Notes: generated from the sequence alone by a model not told the origin. Shown: positions 11,240 through 24,153, counted from the stretch's first letter. The stretch is 64,000 nucleotides of DNA from Symbiodinium natans (GCA_905221605.1 CAJNDS010002103.1:246581-310580); one strand, 5' to 3'. A program made the numbers and translations.

Positions 11240-13275
11240 CCATGCACTAAAGTCACAAATCGCAAGCAGTGTCCCCCGTAGTTTTTGTCGAAACAGCCTT
11301 CTCCGAACTCATAAATCGCAAGCAGTGTCCCTATGCGTTGTTGTTGCGCGCAAATATCCAAAATCACAAATCGCAAGCAGGGTCCCCATAAGATGTTGCT
11401 GTAAGATTATCTACAAAATTCATAAATCGCAAGAAGTGTTACCCGTAGTTTTTTTGCGATTATGTACCAAGTTCACAATCACAAGCAGTGTCCGCCCTTA
11501 GATGTTTCTGCAAGAGTATGTGCCAAAATCGCAAATCGCAAGCAGTGTCCCCCGTAGTTTTTTTGTTGAAAGAATATGTACCAAGAACACAAATCGCAAG
11601 CAGTGTCCACCCATAGTCCTTTTTGCTGAAAGAATATATCCAAAATTCACAAATCGCAAGCAGTGTCACCCTTAGTTCTTTTGCTGTAAGAATATGCTCC
11701 CAAGTCACAAATCGCAAGCAGTGTGCCCCATGTTTTTCCTGTAAGATTATGTACCGAATTGCCAAATCGCAAGCAGTGTCCCCCTTAGCTTTTTCTACAA
11801 GAGTGCCAAACTCGCACATGGCAAGCAGTGTCCCCTGAGAGAAGATGTCCCAAAACCACAAATCGCAAGCAGTGTCCCCCATAGTTTTTGTTGAAAGCGT
11901 ATTCTGCAAAGTTACATATCGCAAGCAGTGTCCCCCTTAGTTTCTTTTGCTGCAAGAAGAGGATGTCCCACAATCACAAGTCGCAAGCAGTGTTCCCCTT
12001 AGTTTGTTACGGAATGGACATTGAGCAATCGCAAGCAGTGTCCCCATGAGAATTTGTTGATAGAATTCCAAAATCACAAATCGCAAGCAGCGTCCCCCAT
12101 AGTTTTTTGCTGAATGAAGAACTATCCAAACTCCTAAATCGCAAGCAGTGTCCCCCTAATTTTTTTGCTGCAAGAAGATGCCCCAAAATCAAAAACCGCA
12201 AGCAGTGTCCCCCTTGGTTTTTGCTGAAAGAAGATGTCCCAAAATCACAAATCGCAAGCAGGGTCCCCGCTTAGTTTTTGTTGCTGCAAGAAGATGCCCC
12301 CCAAATCACAAATCCCAAGCAGTGTCCACCCATAGTCCTTTTTGCTGAAAGAATATATCCCAAATTCACAAATCGCAAGCAGTGTCACCCTTATTTTTTT
12401 TGCTGTAAGGAAAATGGTCCCAAGTCACAAATCGCAAGCAGTGTGCCCGGCGTGCCCCATATTTTTCCTCTAAGCCTATGTACCAAAACCAAGTCGCAAG
12501 CAGTGTCCCTCTTAGTTTTTTCTACAAGAGTATGTGCCAAACTCGCAAATGGCAAGCAGTGTCCCCTGAAAGAAGATGTCCCAAAATCACAAATCGCAAG
12601 CAGTGTCCCCCATATATAGTTTTTGTTGAAGGAGTATTCTCCAAAGTTACAAATCGCAAGCAGTGTCCCCCTTAGTTTGTTTTTGCTGCAAGAAGAGGAT
12701 GTCCCACAATCACAAATCGCAAGTAGTGTCCCCCTTAGTTTGTTACGGAATGTAATGGATACGTCCCCATGAGATTTTGTTGAAAGAATTCCAAAAACAC
12801 AAATCGCAAGCGATGTCCCCAATAGTTTTTGCTGAATGAAGAACTATCCAAACTCCTAAATCGCAAACAGTGTCACCCTCAGTTTTCTTGCTGAAAGAGT
12901 ATGTGCTAAAATCACAAATCGCAAGCCGTGTTCCCCATAGTTTTTTGCTGAATGAAGAACTATCCAAACTCATAAATCGCAAGCAGTGTCCCCCTTAGTT
13001 TTTATGCTGCAAGAAGATGTCCCAAAATCACAAATCGCAAGCAGTGTCCCCAATAAGTTTAATCCTGAAAGTATATATGCCAAAATCACAAATCGCAAGC
13101 AGTGTCCCCCCTTAGTTTTCTTCTGAATTCACAAATCGCAAGCAGTGTCCCCCGTAGTTTTTTTGTTGAAAGAAGATGTCCCAAAATCACAGATCGCCAG
13201 CAGTGTCCCCGTTAGTTGCTACGGAATATATCAACAATTGACAAGTCGCAAGCAGAGTCCACAAATGTTTTGTTG
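11240..13275. repeat. Degenerate minisatellite of about 58 bp
   Basis: A core reading CACAAATCGCAAGCAGTGTC, followed by CCCC, recurs roughly every 45-65 bp. The cores are separated by semi-conserved linkers such as TTAGTTTTTGCTGAAAGAAG and ATGTCCCAAAAT. Linkers vary in length and are related to one another, so this is a minisatellite. Minus-strand ORFs here repeat GTLLAIC and DTACDL in alternating frames, which is the repeat read in two phases. Confidence 0.93.
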
Positions 13276-13290
13276 TAAGAACCTATCCAA

Positions 13291-16200
13291 AATGTCAATG
13301 GCAAAGGCACGTGCGCTACTGTCTCAATGAAATTACGTAATTGAGCACATATAGACTAGGAAGTAAAAACATTATATATATATATATATGAACGAGCAGC
13401 CTTTCGGTCCATTTCGCTCATGTGTTTTGTTTAATGCTGGAGGGCTAGGTGCTGGGTGTTTTCGGGCTGTGGGTTGGCACGAATGGGTAAAAGTCTGAAG
13501 CTGCAACGCGAACCCATGAAATGAAACTCGGGCGGAGTGTTTTCGCTGTTTAGCTTGCCAGCGCCCCTCATCGATCCAAGTGTTATAGATAAATGAAGAA
13601 CACAAGTTCGAAAAGACATAGGCAAGCAGCGTGCAAGAACAGCAACGTGAACAGTTATCATGACCACAAAACCACGAATTCGTTTTCAGAATAGCAGTGT
13701 AGGATTTTTTGCTCGTGTCATGGATCCATGAGCAAACCGCATTTTAAATGTAGGCAAGCAGCACGCAAAGAAAGCAAAGCAAAGCGAAAGCCAAAAACAA
13801 CAATGCAAGTCCAAAAGACAAGATAAAATAGGACGTCGGATTATTCGGCATGTGCATCTTTAAAGTTTTTTGACAATATACATATACGAGCGTTTGATAG
13901 GAATGAAACAAACGCAACGAAAGAGACCCCAAAAGTCCCGGCTATGTCCCGGCTATTTTGTATAGTGTAGTGTAGTATAGAGTTTCTTGTAGTTTTAGCA
14001 TTCGTGTTAGTACTATTATTGGTCTTGGTCTTGGTGCTGGTACCTAGTCTGGCAGCGGTAAAGTATTCGTGTAGTATCAGCATAGTACTCGTATGGTATC
14101 GAGGAAAAGTCACAGCGTCCTTGCAAGGGCCTTGCTTTCGGATCGCGCTAACACAAAATATAATGAACATGAGCAATGCCAGCACTGCTAAGAACGCTAT
14201 TGATATGAACAGTAAACATGGTGATATTGTTATGCGGATTCATTACTTTATACCGTTGCCTGGTGACTAAATGGTTTTCTCATTGTTCTTTGCTTGCACA
14301 AGCAAAACTACTTAGTTCCTATTGATTTAATGTACGGTTGCCCAGTGATTCAGTTCCTACGTATTGTGGGTCACAACGCTCCCTACACCATGTGCTTGTA
14401 TAAAAATATGTACTTGGTTCTCGCAACACTCATTGATATCATATACAGTTTCCCAGTGATTTCTTGAGTTTTTCTACTATCCCTATGTGGCGTATGCCAC
14501 AGCATTCCCTACACCATGTGCTCGTAAATTTACCTGGTTCCACACCACATACTGATTTAATATACGGTGGCCTAGTTATTTCATAGTCTTCTCACTGTTC
14601 CTATGTGGTGTCGGTCAACAAATGACCTACACCATGTGTTTGTGTGACGAAATTTACTTGGTTCCTACAACACTCATTGATGTCATAGAGAGCCCCCGAG
14701 TGATTTCTTGCTGTTATCACTATCGCTCTGCGGCGTGGGCCACAAAGTTCCCTGCACCACGTACTTCTAGAAAAATTATGAGTTTACTTGGTTTCTAAAT
14801 CACTCATTGGTTTGCACGGTTGCCCGAAAGAGTCTCTAGAATACCAAAACCCAAAGTCTTCCAAAATAAGCCGAAAGGATCACCGGAAAAGCCCTGGAAG
14901 GCTTGTGCTAGAGTATTCCAGAATCGCTGAAGCGCGCAGCCGTAGAGTATCCTCGTAAAGTCCCTAGAGCGCACAAGACCAAACTATGCCCAAAGAGTCA
15001 CTGGAGTACTAACCGCAAACCATCCTGCAGCTAAAATGCAGCTCAAGAAGTAAACCTTTCTTCATGTTTATAGGAATGGTCCCAATACTACTAATATCAG
15101 TAGCGTGATACTAGTATTATATTCAGCAATGTTCGGTATAGTAGGCGTATTAGCTTACTAGCATGATCAATAGCATAACTAAAAGTAAATGACAAGAAAT
15201 TGCAATTCCAGTTACAACATTACCAAGCTTACTAGTGTCATAAATTGTATTAGGCTTGCTAGCACTCATGTTACTCGCATTAATCATATTACTAATTGAT
15301 CTCATATTATAATCTTATCGGACTAATCATGCCACAGGGGCTAATGACGCTATGGTACTATTGTTAGTGACATTGTTGAGTTTCCCAGTGGTGGGCTAAA
15401 AAACATTGCTCACAACACTGATGTTGCACCCTCTTTAGACCTGCCCCCCTCCCCCTTTCTTGTTCCTGTTTACACTGTCCACGGGATATATATGAATTTA
15501 TTAGAGAGGAGTTAGGATAAGTTTACAGGGCAGCGATGCCCAGCAATCCTTTAAAGGCGCGCCGCGTGGAATTTTCTTACGGCGCCCGGACGGTTTGCCT
15601 TTATTCAGGATCCCAACGCGCGCCCCCAAACCCAAACACTCGGAGTGTCCTGAACAGCCCGGCCATTTTTGACTTTGTTCAGGAGGCCCCTACTAAAGAG
15701 TGTGGAACATTAATAGTACTCGCACTAGTCATATGGCTAATCTCGACAGATAGTGCAGTTTCGTAGTAGACTTGTCAAAAGACATATGCACTACCAGCAA
15801 GATTAGGATGATTAGGATTGTCGTGATGTTAGTGTTATTTAGCAATCCTGCCAACGCACTGCAATGTTATTTGGTGATATTGAAGTCACGAACTGTCAAA
15901 TTGGGAGCATAAGATGTGTCAAACTTATGCTTAGCACAAGTAATCCTCGACTTCGAATGTTCCGCACAACACGCCATGCTTTTTGCTTATATTGACAGCT
16001 CGCGCTAGGACTAGTACTTATATTGCGAACATTACCAATAGTACTCACATAAGTCATAATATGTTCATAATGTTAGTTGTGCTTCCAATGCTAGGAACAC
16101 CAGTAAGCATACTATTGCCATCGCATCAGCATTATAAAGATCACAAACACTAATAAGTGAACAAGCCGCAGATGAAAACAAAGAAAGCTGCAGAAAACAA

Positions 16201-16640
16201 GTGCATTTAAGATATGCAACACCGGTGTGGAGGGTTGATCGTTTTGTTGCATCCAAACGGATAAATAAGTTAGATGTGCGACTTGTCTAAAACACAAGCA
16301 TCAACAGTAATGGTATCCACAGACACAAGGCGAAGTTGACTCTCAAGTAGAACTTATGGTTCCTACAAAAGTATAAATATACACTTACATACTAAATTGT
16401 TTATATTCCGTATTTAAAGCGAAAAGAAAAACTCTATGCTAAATAAACCCTAAAGGTTCCGGGCTCATACATATATACGTATATATATATATATATGTAT
16501 ATTTATTTTTATTTAGTGATATATTTATCTATTTATAGTTATGTTCTCTTTCGAATCTCTTGACATAAGAAATCTGGGTATCCGAAGAAGAGCTTCAGGG
16601 AGAGGAACATCTTTACAACATGGAGCTTGTAGCAACGCTT
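13291..16640. other. Largely unique sequence without a recognisable gene
   Basis: Apart from a TA run at 13374-13391, the degenerate tandem repeat at 14241-14840 and a TA run near 16472-16500, this is non-repetitive sequence of mixed composition. Open frames at 13841-14185, 14004-14270 and 15536-15766 have no recognised motif, no consistent splice context and unremarkable composition, so none is called. Confidence 0.6.
14241..14840. repeat. Degenerate tandem repeat, about 122-bp period
   Basis: Four to five diverged units. The anchor CCCTACACCATGTG begins at 14381, 14507, 14625 and 14750 (the last as CCCTGCACCACGT). TTGGTTCCTACAACACTCAT and CCCAGTGATTTCTTG recur with the same spacing. No open frame runs through it. 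Confidence 0.85.
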
Positions 16641-16642
16641 AT

Positions 16643-16782
16643 AGGGTTCTTAAGGGAGGGGGTTCAATGGGGGTATGTAACCCGAGGTTCCCTACCACTC
16701 CCTACTACTCCCTAAGGCTCCCTAAGCTTCCCTGAGGTTCCCTAGGTACCTACCCCCCTGAACCCCCCTCCCTTAAGAACCC
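16643..16782. mobile_element. MITE-like element, family A copy 1
   Basis: Inverted ends GGGTTCTTAAGGGAGGGG and CCCCTCCCTTAAGAACCC flank an interior of repeated GGTTCCCTA / GGCTCCCTA words. A second copy in the opposite orientation is at 41119-41252. Confidence 0.8.
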
Positions 16783-17095
16783 CATAAAAGGCTGTGCCAC
16801 GACGTAACACTAGGCTAAGGTCTTCATAAGGACAGCCTGCACTTGATACACGCCTCTCAAGAGAATGCAATAATGTCCTGGCCTCATCGAGACTTTATAG
16901 AGTATTTCCCAAGCAGATACACCCCCGACATACTCCCAAGTATTAACATGGGCACGCACCCGAAACCCTAAACCGAAAAAACAAAAAGTTTCGGCAACTC
17001 CCGTTTAAACAGGAAACCGTCCCAGAGTTCAGCCGGGCGAGACTCCGGACTCGTCTTCCGGAGACTAGAACCTGGTTCATCCTTTGGAATCTACG

Positions 17096-18600
17096 CCTTA
17101 GGGTTTAGGGTTTAGGGTTTAGGGCTTAGGGTTTAGGGTGTCAACCGGGTTCACTGGACAAACTCCCGACTTGCTTGTTGCTACATGGCCACATGCAGAT
17201 ATGAGGGCTGTCCGAAAATAGGGGTACCCTTTTTGGGGGTCCCTTTAAGGGGATTATTTTCCATTTTGGGTGTTAAAGGGGCGCCTCGTATTTGAGGATA
17301 CCCATATAGAAAACTGCAACTGTCCCAGTACCCACTGCCGTGCAAGCTTGAGATGGTTTTCGACAAGTGCAAAGCAACGTGCAGTGCTAGGGCTGGTGGC
17401 ACACTGTAGATTCAAGGATTGGGACTGTAGTGAAAATCCACCAAAGGCAAGGGGCGGAGAAGCAGATTCCTTTGGAAGACCTTCTGCTCTACTTTCACCC
17501 TAAACCCTAAACCCTAAAGCCTAAACCCTAAAAATCAAGCCCTGCCGTGTTCCTATAGAATCCGTAGAAGCCCGTCTGCACGCGCGAGCACTTTCTCACC
17601 CCCTCTTCCCAACCGGACCCTGCTCAGATCTCAGGCCCTAAAGCCTAAACACCTAACCCCTAACCCCTAACCCCTAACCCCTAACCCCTAAACCCTAAAC
17701 CCTAAGCCTTTTCGTTCCTCTGGGCGTGTGTTGAATTAAATGGCAGAGTCTTCACCAGAGCTTTCGCTCTAAGGGACTTTCGAGCCCCAGGTTCCGTAGT
17801 GCTTGTGACGATGGGTTGGGGGGTTTAGGGTTTAGGGTTTAGGGTTTAGGATTTCGGGTTTGAGGTTTCGGGTTTAGGGTTTCGGGTTCTTAGACTACCT
17901 TCTGCCAAAAGACGACTCGTGGCATTGTCATCCAAGAGGATCCAAGCACGACAGCGAAAGGCCCTGGCCCTAAATGCCTACACCCAAAAACACTGAACCC
18001 TAAACCCCTAAATCCTAAACCTCAAAGTACCAAACCCCTAAACCCCTCAACCCCAAACCCTAAACCAAAAACCCAAAACCCCTAAATCTCAAACCCTGAA
18101 CCCAAAACCAAGCCCTATACCTCCGTCAACTCAAAACCTTCAACCCGAAACTTCACCCAACCCCCCCCCCGGGTTTAGGGTTTAGGGTTTAGGGTTTAGG
18201 GTTTAGGGTTTAGGGATGTTTAGGGTTTATGGTTTATGGTTTAGGGCTTGGGGCTTTGGGCTGAGAGCCCAGGACCCTCAATCCGGGTCTAGGGTTTAGG
18301 GTTCAATTAGCTTTATTACAAGTACAGCATTAGTTAATTTAATGAAAGTACGTAACCCACGTAACATGTTTATCAGGTTCTAGGGTTCAAGACTTCGGGT
18401 TTAGGTTTTATAATTACAGGATTGTTCCTGGGGGTATTGGGCTCTTTGGCCCTACGTCATCCCCTACTATGAAACCCTAAACCTCACCCTAAGCCGCTAC
18501 AAAGCATGCTTCACTGGTGGAGGTGCCATCGGTTGCCAATCCCGATGAAGCAAAGAGATCTCATATTGGCCTCATGTCCCCGTTGGTTTAAATTAGGGTT
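17096..18600. repeat. Interstitial telomere-like arrays with short islands
   Basis: TTTAGGG arrays at 17096-17140, 17820-17885 and 18172-18252; CCCTAAA or CCCTAAC arrays at 17500-17535, 17637-17708, 17960-18120 and 18470-18495. The island at 17709-17818, bracketed CCCTAAA / TTTAGGG, is open in one plus frame (reads SFLWACVELNGRVFTRAF) and may be an exon. Another at 18497-18585 is also open. Neither has a recognised homologue, so they are noted and not called. Confidence 0.75.
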
Positions 18601-18622
18601 GTGGGTTTAGGGCCAAAAGTCT

Positions 18623-20597
18623 TTACATCAGAAAAACTCTACCAACGAAGGAGGCGTGGCCCACTGCCACTGAATTCACTGGCTCTGCCGAGAAGATGTA
18701 GAATCCAGCCTTGTGCAGGCGATCGAAAACCTCGAGAAGCCTTGACACTCGTGAAGTTGGGCTTCCGGGTAATAGGGGTTCAGCAGTGAGGGACGAGTCA
18801 GGCGGCTCAACCAAACCGAGAACATCTTTGCCATTAAGTGGATTGGGGTGAAAAGAGACAAAGGCCCGCATAAGAAAGGAGCCACGACACCTTTCCAACA
18901 AACGATGTTGGGGAGAAAAGAGCAAAGGCCGCATCAGAAAGGAACCACGACACCCTTCCAACAAACGATGTTGGGACAAAATGAGAAAAGAGCCAGCATC
19001 GCAAAGGAACCACGACACCCCCATAAACCCTACACCCTAGACCCTAAACCCTAAACCCTAAACCCCTTCCTAAAAAACGCTGGTCAAAACTTTGTAGTCG
19101 TTGGCCCAAGTCGCTGCGGCAGCTTCTTGGCACCCTGCTGGTCATGAATCTCGATAAGCAGCTGCCCAATGCGCAGCGTCTCCCAGGGAAGTGTGGTGAA
19201 GAGATCCCACTCGCAGCCCTCGCAGTCTATCTTCAGGACATCCTCAACAAGAAGTCCACAGACTCTTTAGGATCGTCATGTGGCCCCTTTCTATGGGCCT
19301 TTAAAGGGGGACCCCTTATATGCGCCCGCGTTACGCGTAGTCAAACCCCCCACCATGGTATCCCTCCTAAAACCCTAAACCCTAAACCCCAAAACCCCAA
19401 AACCCCAAAACCCTAAGCCCTAAACCCTAAACCCGCCCGCCACCCCGCTCACCTCTGTTGGGTAGGCGGGCGCAGTCGAGCGCCCAGCGAGACCATGGCT
19501 CTGCTTAGGTTGCAGAGCCCTGCCCACCGCACCCCTGAGGGGTCGCGAAGCTGATGGGGAAATTCTGGCCCTTAGGAGGCCCACGCAAGGGAGGCCCGGG
19601 CTCCCGAAGCGAAAGGGTTGTTTATCCCCGAATTTTCTATGAGCGGCCTAGACCGTCCCCTTCGCAAAACCTGGAGGGCTAGCCTGTGTGACCCCAAGTG
19701 ACCCTCAACCTGCAACCGATTGACGCTTGAGTTTTCCTCTGAGGGGGCCATTCGGCCCAAGCCGTACCCTTCGCACAAACCTGAAGCCCCAAGTAACCCT
19801 CCACCTGTTCACGCCTGAGGTTTCTGCGAGAGGGCCCTTCCCAGACCGTCCCCTTCGCAAAAAACCTGAAGGGGTATCCTTTGCCTGATGTTAATCCCTG
19901 TTCCCCTAGGAAGAAAAGAAGGATCCTTTTTCTTCATATATAAGAAAGCCCATAACCCAAAAAGGTAAAAAGGATACCTAACACTAAGTCTAGTGATGGC
20001 CCCAAGTGACCCAGAAGTCCAGTCACTACAAATCTTGGGCTGCTGGGCTTCCGAATCTCCTAAATCTTTCCGAACACTTCGAAATCTTCTCACTAGCTTC
20101 CGTGTCCTCTATGATTCTTCGACGTGTGAATTTTGAATGGCTGGCTTGGTTTGGGCTGGCACCCGGCTCGGTTTCGCGGATGTTTGGCTCGCAGTGAGTT
20201 GTGTTTGGGCGGCCTTGGGGTGGGCATGTCGTCACACTATTGCGTTCAGCTGACCAGTGCTGCACCCTAAACCCTAAACCCTATGTACACGGGGAGGGGG
20301 CGGGCGATACCATGGAAGTCGGCCCTGCTTAGAACGCGTGGCTTGGCAAAGCTCCACCCGCAAACCGACCGATCTCTTTACCCTGCGGCCATATCTATCT
20401 ATCTATCTATATATATATATATATATATGTATGTATATGTAAGTGTATTATATTGTATGATGCTATGTTGTATTATATGGAATACATAATAATAAAAATG
20501 ATATATATATATATATATTTATTTATATTTATATTTATATTTATTTATTTATGTATGAATATATATATATATCATGTTATATATTATGTTATGTATA

Positions 20598-20628
<31 letters not shown>

Positions 20629-23600
20629 TATGTGAATAAACATAAATAAACAAATAAATAAATAATATAATATCGTATAATATAATATAATATAAATACA
20701 GAAACAAATATATATATATAATATAATATAATATAATATATATATATATTTATGTGTGTATGTTTATATTAGGAGTCCCCGCTCAGGGCTCGCGCAGAGA
20801 CTCTGAATTGACGGTTCAGGTTTAGGGTTTGGGGTTTTTAGGTGTACCTGGACCCTGAAGTGCAGTTCCTATTTCAGGGTACCTTATTCTCATGTTAATT
20901 TCATGCTTCACAGTACCGGAACCAAAGGCATGTGCAGGGAGGACATCTCAAAGCAACATCTTGCTGTGAATCCAAGCATCGATATAGCTGTGATGTAGCC
21001 TCAAAGGTTGTCCGGAAGCAGAGAAAAAGGGACGGATCTTTCCCCTAAACCCGGAGCCCTATACATACTTAAACCACGAAAACCTGGCAGACCACACTAA
21101 CAACCTACAGCCTAACCCTAAACCCTAAACCCTGACCCTGGACCCTGAACCCTAAACCGTAGAACCTTGCATGCGTAGTTTTTTCGCTCATCGTCGAGCA
21201 ACTTGGCCATCGTCGTTGCCAGTGTCTGTACTGGAAAGCTCATGCCGTCTCGTCTCCCACCAGTTCTTAAGGACACGACGCCATCAACCGTCCCGAGGCC
21301 CACGGTGTGGAAACTGGACCCCCAGCCCTTCATCCGTTCCAAACCTCACGGCAGTGCACAAGGGCACAAACAGCTGCAATCCGATCTTTCAAAATGTCCA
21401 TGGACGAATATACCTTCGGGACCATACGAACCCTCAGGCTATTCTACCTTTTGGATCTGGGCCTGTAAAAGCAGATTCCCAGAGGCCGCGGCCTAGGTAA
21501 AGTCTCTGGTTCTGAATCTGGTGAAGGAATTTGGCATCCAAACATGTCTTTCTGGCAAAATATGGAGTACCTCATGCATGCTCCGACATCCTATCCGCAT
21601 GCGCCCTTAACAAAGCATTTAACCCTTATTACTACCACACCCTAAAGAAACATCAGTACACGTCAAAGCAAAACAAGAGTTTTCGCGGGTCTCCGAGACA
21701 TGCCCTACTTGAAGATGTCGACATGGATGGTGAGCCCTTTCACTTTGTGAAGAGCTTTTCACACTTTCACAGCGTCACCTTCCTCTATCTAGGAACGGAG
21801 AGTCTGCTTGGCAGGAAATGCTGCAGATACCTCTATAGTTTTCTTGCGAGTAGACGCGCTTACCCTCCACCCTCCCACAGGCAAACATGCTGGATATCTT
21901 GGGCCACAACTTCGGATCTTAGGCTTAGGCTGTTGGACTTTCCGCTTCAGGTGTAAGTACCAGGATAGTTACAGACTTAAGGTTTAGAGTTTGGGGTTTA
22001 GGGTTTCCTGCGGTAAAGACCGAGCTCGTCCGGCTTAGGATGCCGCTATCATGAAGCTCTAAATTTTAAATTAAGGTCCCATTTAACCCTATAACCTTAT
22101 AAATTCTGAAGAACTATCCATGTGATTTGATTGAGAAGCGTCGTCGTGGTGGCACTGCAGGGCTGCAGGGGGGGGGGGGGGGAGTAGTGATAGATTTTCA
22201 GAGAGCCCAATAAAATATGCAAGGGTTTAGGGTTTAGGGTCTAAGGTGCGTATTTCTTAATTCTGGGGTGTTTGGGTTTTTGCCATTGTCGAGCACAGTG
22301 CTCGGCTTTATCCTGAGCGCAACGGATGCTACTCAGGTGGGTTTATTCTCGGCGAGTGGACGGATCTTTTGCAGGGGTGGTTTTTCGGGGTTGAGGACGT
22401 AAGCGCCATTGCTGCACGCGGGGGCTTGGCACTAAAATGTTAAGGAGCGAAAACAACTTGCCGCCAGTGACTGTCCAACACTCGCCTGCCAAAACAGGTC
22501 CATTTCGAAGCTGAACCTTTTCAAATAGGACTGCCTGCAGAAGAATGTCCTTGCACCATGATAACTACAAGCCGGAGCAAAGCTAGGCTGCCCGGGAACC
22601 TAGGCTTAAAAAGGGTGCCCTTTTTTGCTTAAAGGGGTTTATAAGGGAACCTAAACCCCCCAAAAAGGGAATAAGGGCACTACTGGGCATCCTAGAAAGA
22701 AAAGCATGCTTTCAAATCAGCTCCATGCTGAGGGTTGCTGATGCAGTGGAAAAATGGGCAGGATCTTCTCTGGTACCCTGTGAAGGGTGCCATCTTGATT
22801 GTACTTGTTGGGTTTCCGTGCGGGCGCGCAAATTGTTCTTTTTCACGTGGCGATGCTTTCACAAGAACTCCAACAGCGGGACCCCAACGACACATGACCA
22901 CGCGCAAGGTGTATCGTGCTCATGCTTTGCCTCTGCCGCTGACGGTGGGGTCGAAGATGTGGATCTGGCAAGCTTGTTGCGTTAAACTGCGCACGCGCTT
23001 CTCGAACTCATCGTTACCATCGGAGCCCACGGAGTACACCACGCACTCCTCGGGACCTCCTAAGAGCTCCTACTTGGAGGTTCATTGGCCGTAGAAGTAG
23101 CGGTTATAAGGTTTAGGCTTAGAAGTACCCTAGACAAGGTTCCAGCTCTTGTTCCCCCAGCCTTATAACCCTACTTATAACAACCCATGAACCTCCAAGT
23201 AGGCTCAGGGATTCTTCTAGCGGCACATGTCTTGGGGGGTGGTGTGGTGTGGAGTGGGGTGAGTGGAGGACTCATGCTTACCCCCATGGCTTGCAAAAGA
23301 CACTCCTGGAGCTCGTGAGGCCATCTCCGGCAGACCACACGTCCATTTGCCTCCCTCGTGGCGCTGGCGAGCAGAGGGGTACTTATCCAGCGTCCAGAGG
23401 CACGGGTAGTGGGGTTCCACGAGGAGGGACACCTAAGCTGCAGAGGAGCTTAAGTTGCGAAGCATCTTCGAGACTTGAGGGCTTCAGGACTTTGTTTTCT
23501 CGACACGGAGACTTGGAGGAAACGCCAGCCAGCACTTGTCCACATCCAAGACACTGCCACGTGGCTCGCAAGCGAGAGCTTCTTGTAGTTTGCGGCTTCG

Positions 23601-23740
23601 TAAGCAACCGAGGACGAGAGAAAAGCCCATCGCTCGGCAATTTTGGCTTGAGCATTTGCCTCCAATTTCTTGATCAGCCCAGATTCTCCTTCTTCGGCCT
23701 CAGGGACTGGACTTGGACCCCTCGTTGGAGTTGGAGTCCT
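18623..23740 (-). CDS. Methyltransf_22-type (METTL24-like) methyltransferase, split gene
   Basis: Likely an S-adenosylmethionine-dependent methyltransferase of the METTL24/Methyltransf_22 family; substrate unknown. Exons in gene order, all minus: 23282-23432 (reads [12 protein letters not shown]), 22944-23059 ([19 protein letters not shown] to IHIFDPT), 21166-21327 ([21 protein letters not shown]), 19091-19242 ([15 protein letters not shown], then QLLIEIH) and 18623-18740 ([20 protein letters not shown], then a stop). These are the family's landmarks in the right order. Joins 23282/23059 and 19091/18740 agree in phase; 21166/19242 joins K to DVLKID. The join 22944/21327 may lack a few residues. 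An upstream exon near 23450-23730 looks coding ([20 protein letters not shown]), but its frame and donor are unsettled and the start codon is not identified. Introns hold telomere arrays, a TA microsatellite and elements D1 and B2. Family call firm; exact ends inferred. Confidence 0.8.
19455..19900. repeat. Possible exon plus degenerate tandem repeat inside an intron
   Basis: 19460-19555 is open on the minus strand and ends at a donor-like GTGAGC. It lies inside the methyltransferase gene's span but adds nothing the family needs, so it is left uncalled. 19640-19880 holds about three diverged units sharing GACCGTCCCCTTCGCAAAA and a nearby AACCTGAAG or AACCTGGAG. Confidence 0.5.
20390..20765. 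repeat. TA-rich microsatellite
   Basis: Alternating TA, TATT and TAATA runs with occasional TG steps. It lies in the intron between the 21166-21327 and 19091-19242 exons of the methyltransferase gene. Confidence 0.95.
22589..22695. mobile_element. MITE-like element, family D copy 1
   Basis: Ends read CCCGGGAACCTAGG and CTACTGGGCATCCTAG in inverted relation, with a palindromic AAAAGGGTGCCCTTTT inside. Related copies: 31433-31540, 46556-46662, 47155-47224 (partial), 51074-51180 and 63070-63168. Confidence 0.7.
23070..23202. mobile_element. MITE-like element, family B copy 2, with GCTC target duplication
   Basis: CTACTTGGAGGTTCATTGG and CCCATGAACCTCCAAGTAG form the inverted ends. GCTC precedes (23066-23069) and follows (23203-23206), consistent with a 4-bp target-site duplication. 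It lies in the methyltransferase intron about ten bases upstream of the 23059 acceptor. Confidence 0.85.
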
Positions 23741-24019
23741 TGATAGCCCAGCAAAAACATTCGAATAAGGCTGCACGTTTGGGGTTTGGTTACCCTGACC
23801 CCTTTTAAGGGAACCTACAATGGGGACCCAAAAGGGGCGCAAGGGTACCAGCGGGCTGCCAAGAGTCTTTGCCCGCGGAATCTCAGTCGAAGATGGCGAC
23901 TCACTTCCAAGCACGGGCGAGCGCCCACTTGTGAAAATAAAGCTCGTCAGCAAGGCCTGGATTGGCATCCAAAACAGGAGTCCTGGGTGGGATGCCGGTG
24001 CATTGTTGAGAAGAAGCTT

Positions 24020-24105
24020 AGTACTATACACCAGTACTACTAGTACTGCTAGTACGGCGAGTACTACCAGGACCACCACTAGTACTACTACTACTACTAC
24101 TACTG

Positions 24106-24153
<48 letters not shown>
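24020..24153. repeat. (TAC)n microsatellite 1
   Basis: Starts as degenerate AGTACTACTAG words and becomes pure TAC repeats before a poly-C tract. Confidence 0.95.

Noticed and set aside
11460-11924. Protein with repeated GDTACDL / GTLLAIC
   Set aside because: Two alternating frames of the same minisatellite; breaks at most linkers.
11240-13275. CRISPR array
   Set aside because: Linkers are mutually similar and of variable length, cores are degenerate, no cas genes, eukaryotic context.
17709-17818. Possible SET-domain exon (SFLWACVELNGRVFTRAF)
   Set aside because: Only a loose likeness to the W...R-x-F pattern; no other SET motif nearby.
22290-22440. Plus-strand frame with [13 protein letters not shown], resembling NSGGF of glycosyltransferases
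   Set aside because: Lies inside an intron of the minus-strand methyltransferase, has no partner exon, and the resemblance is only a few residues.
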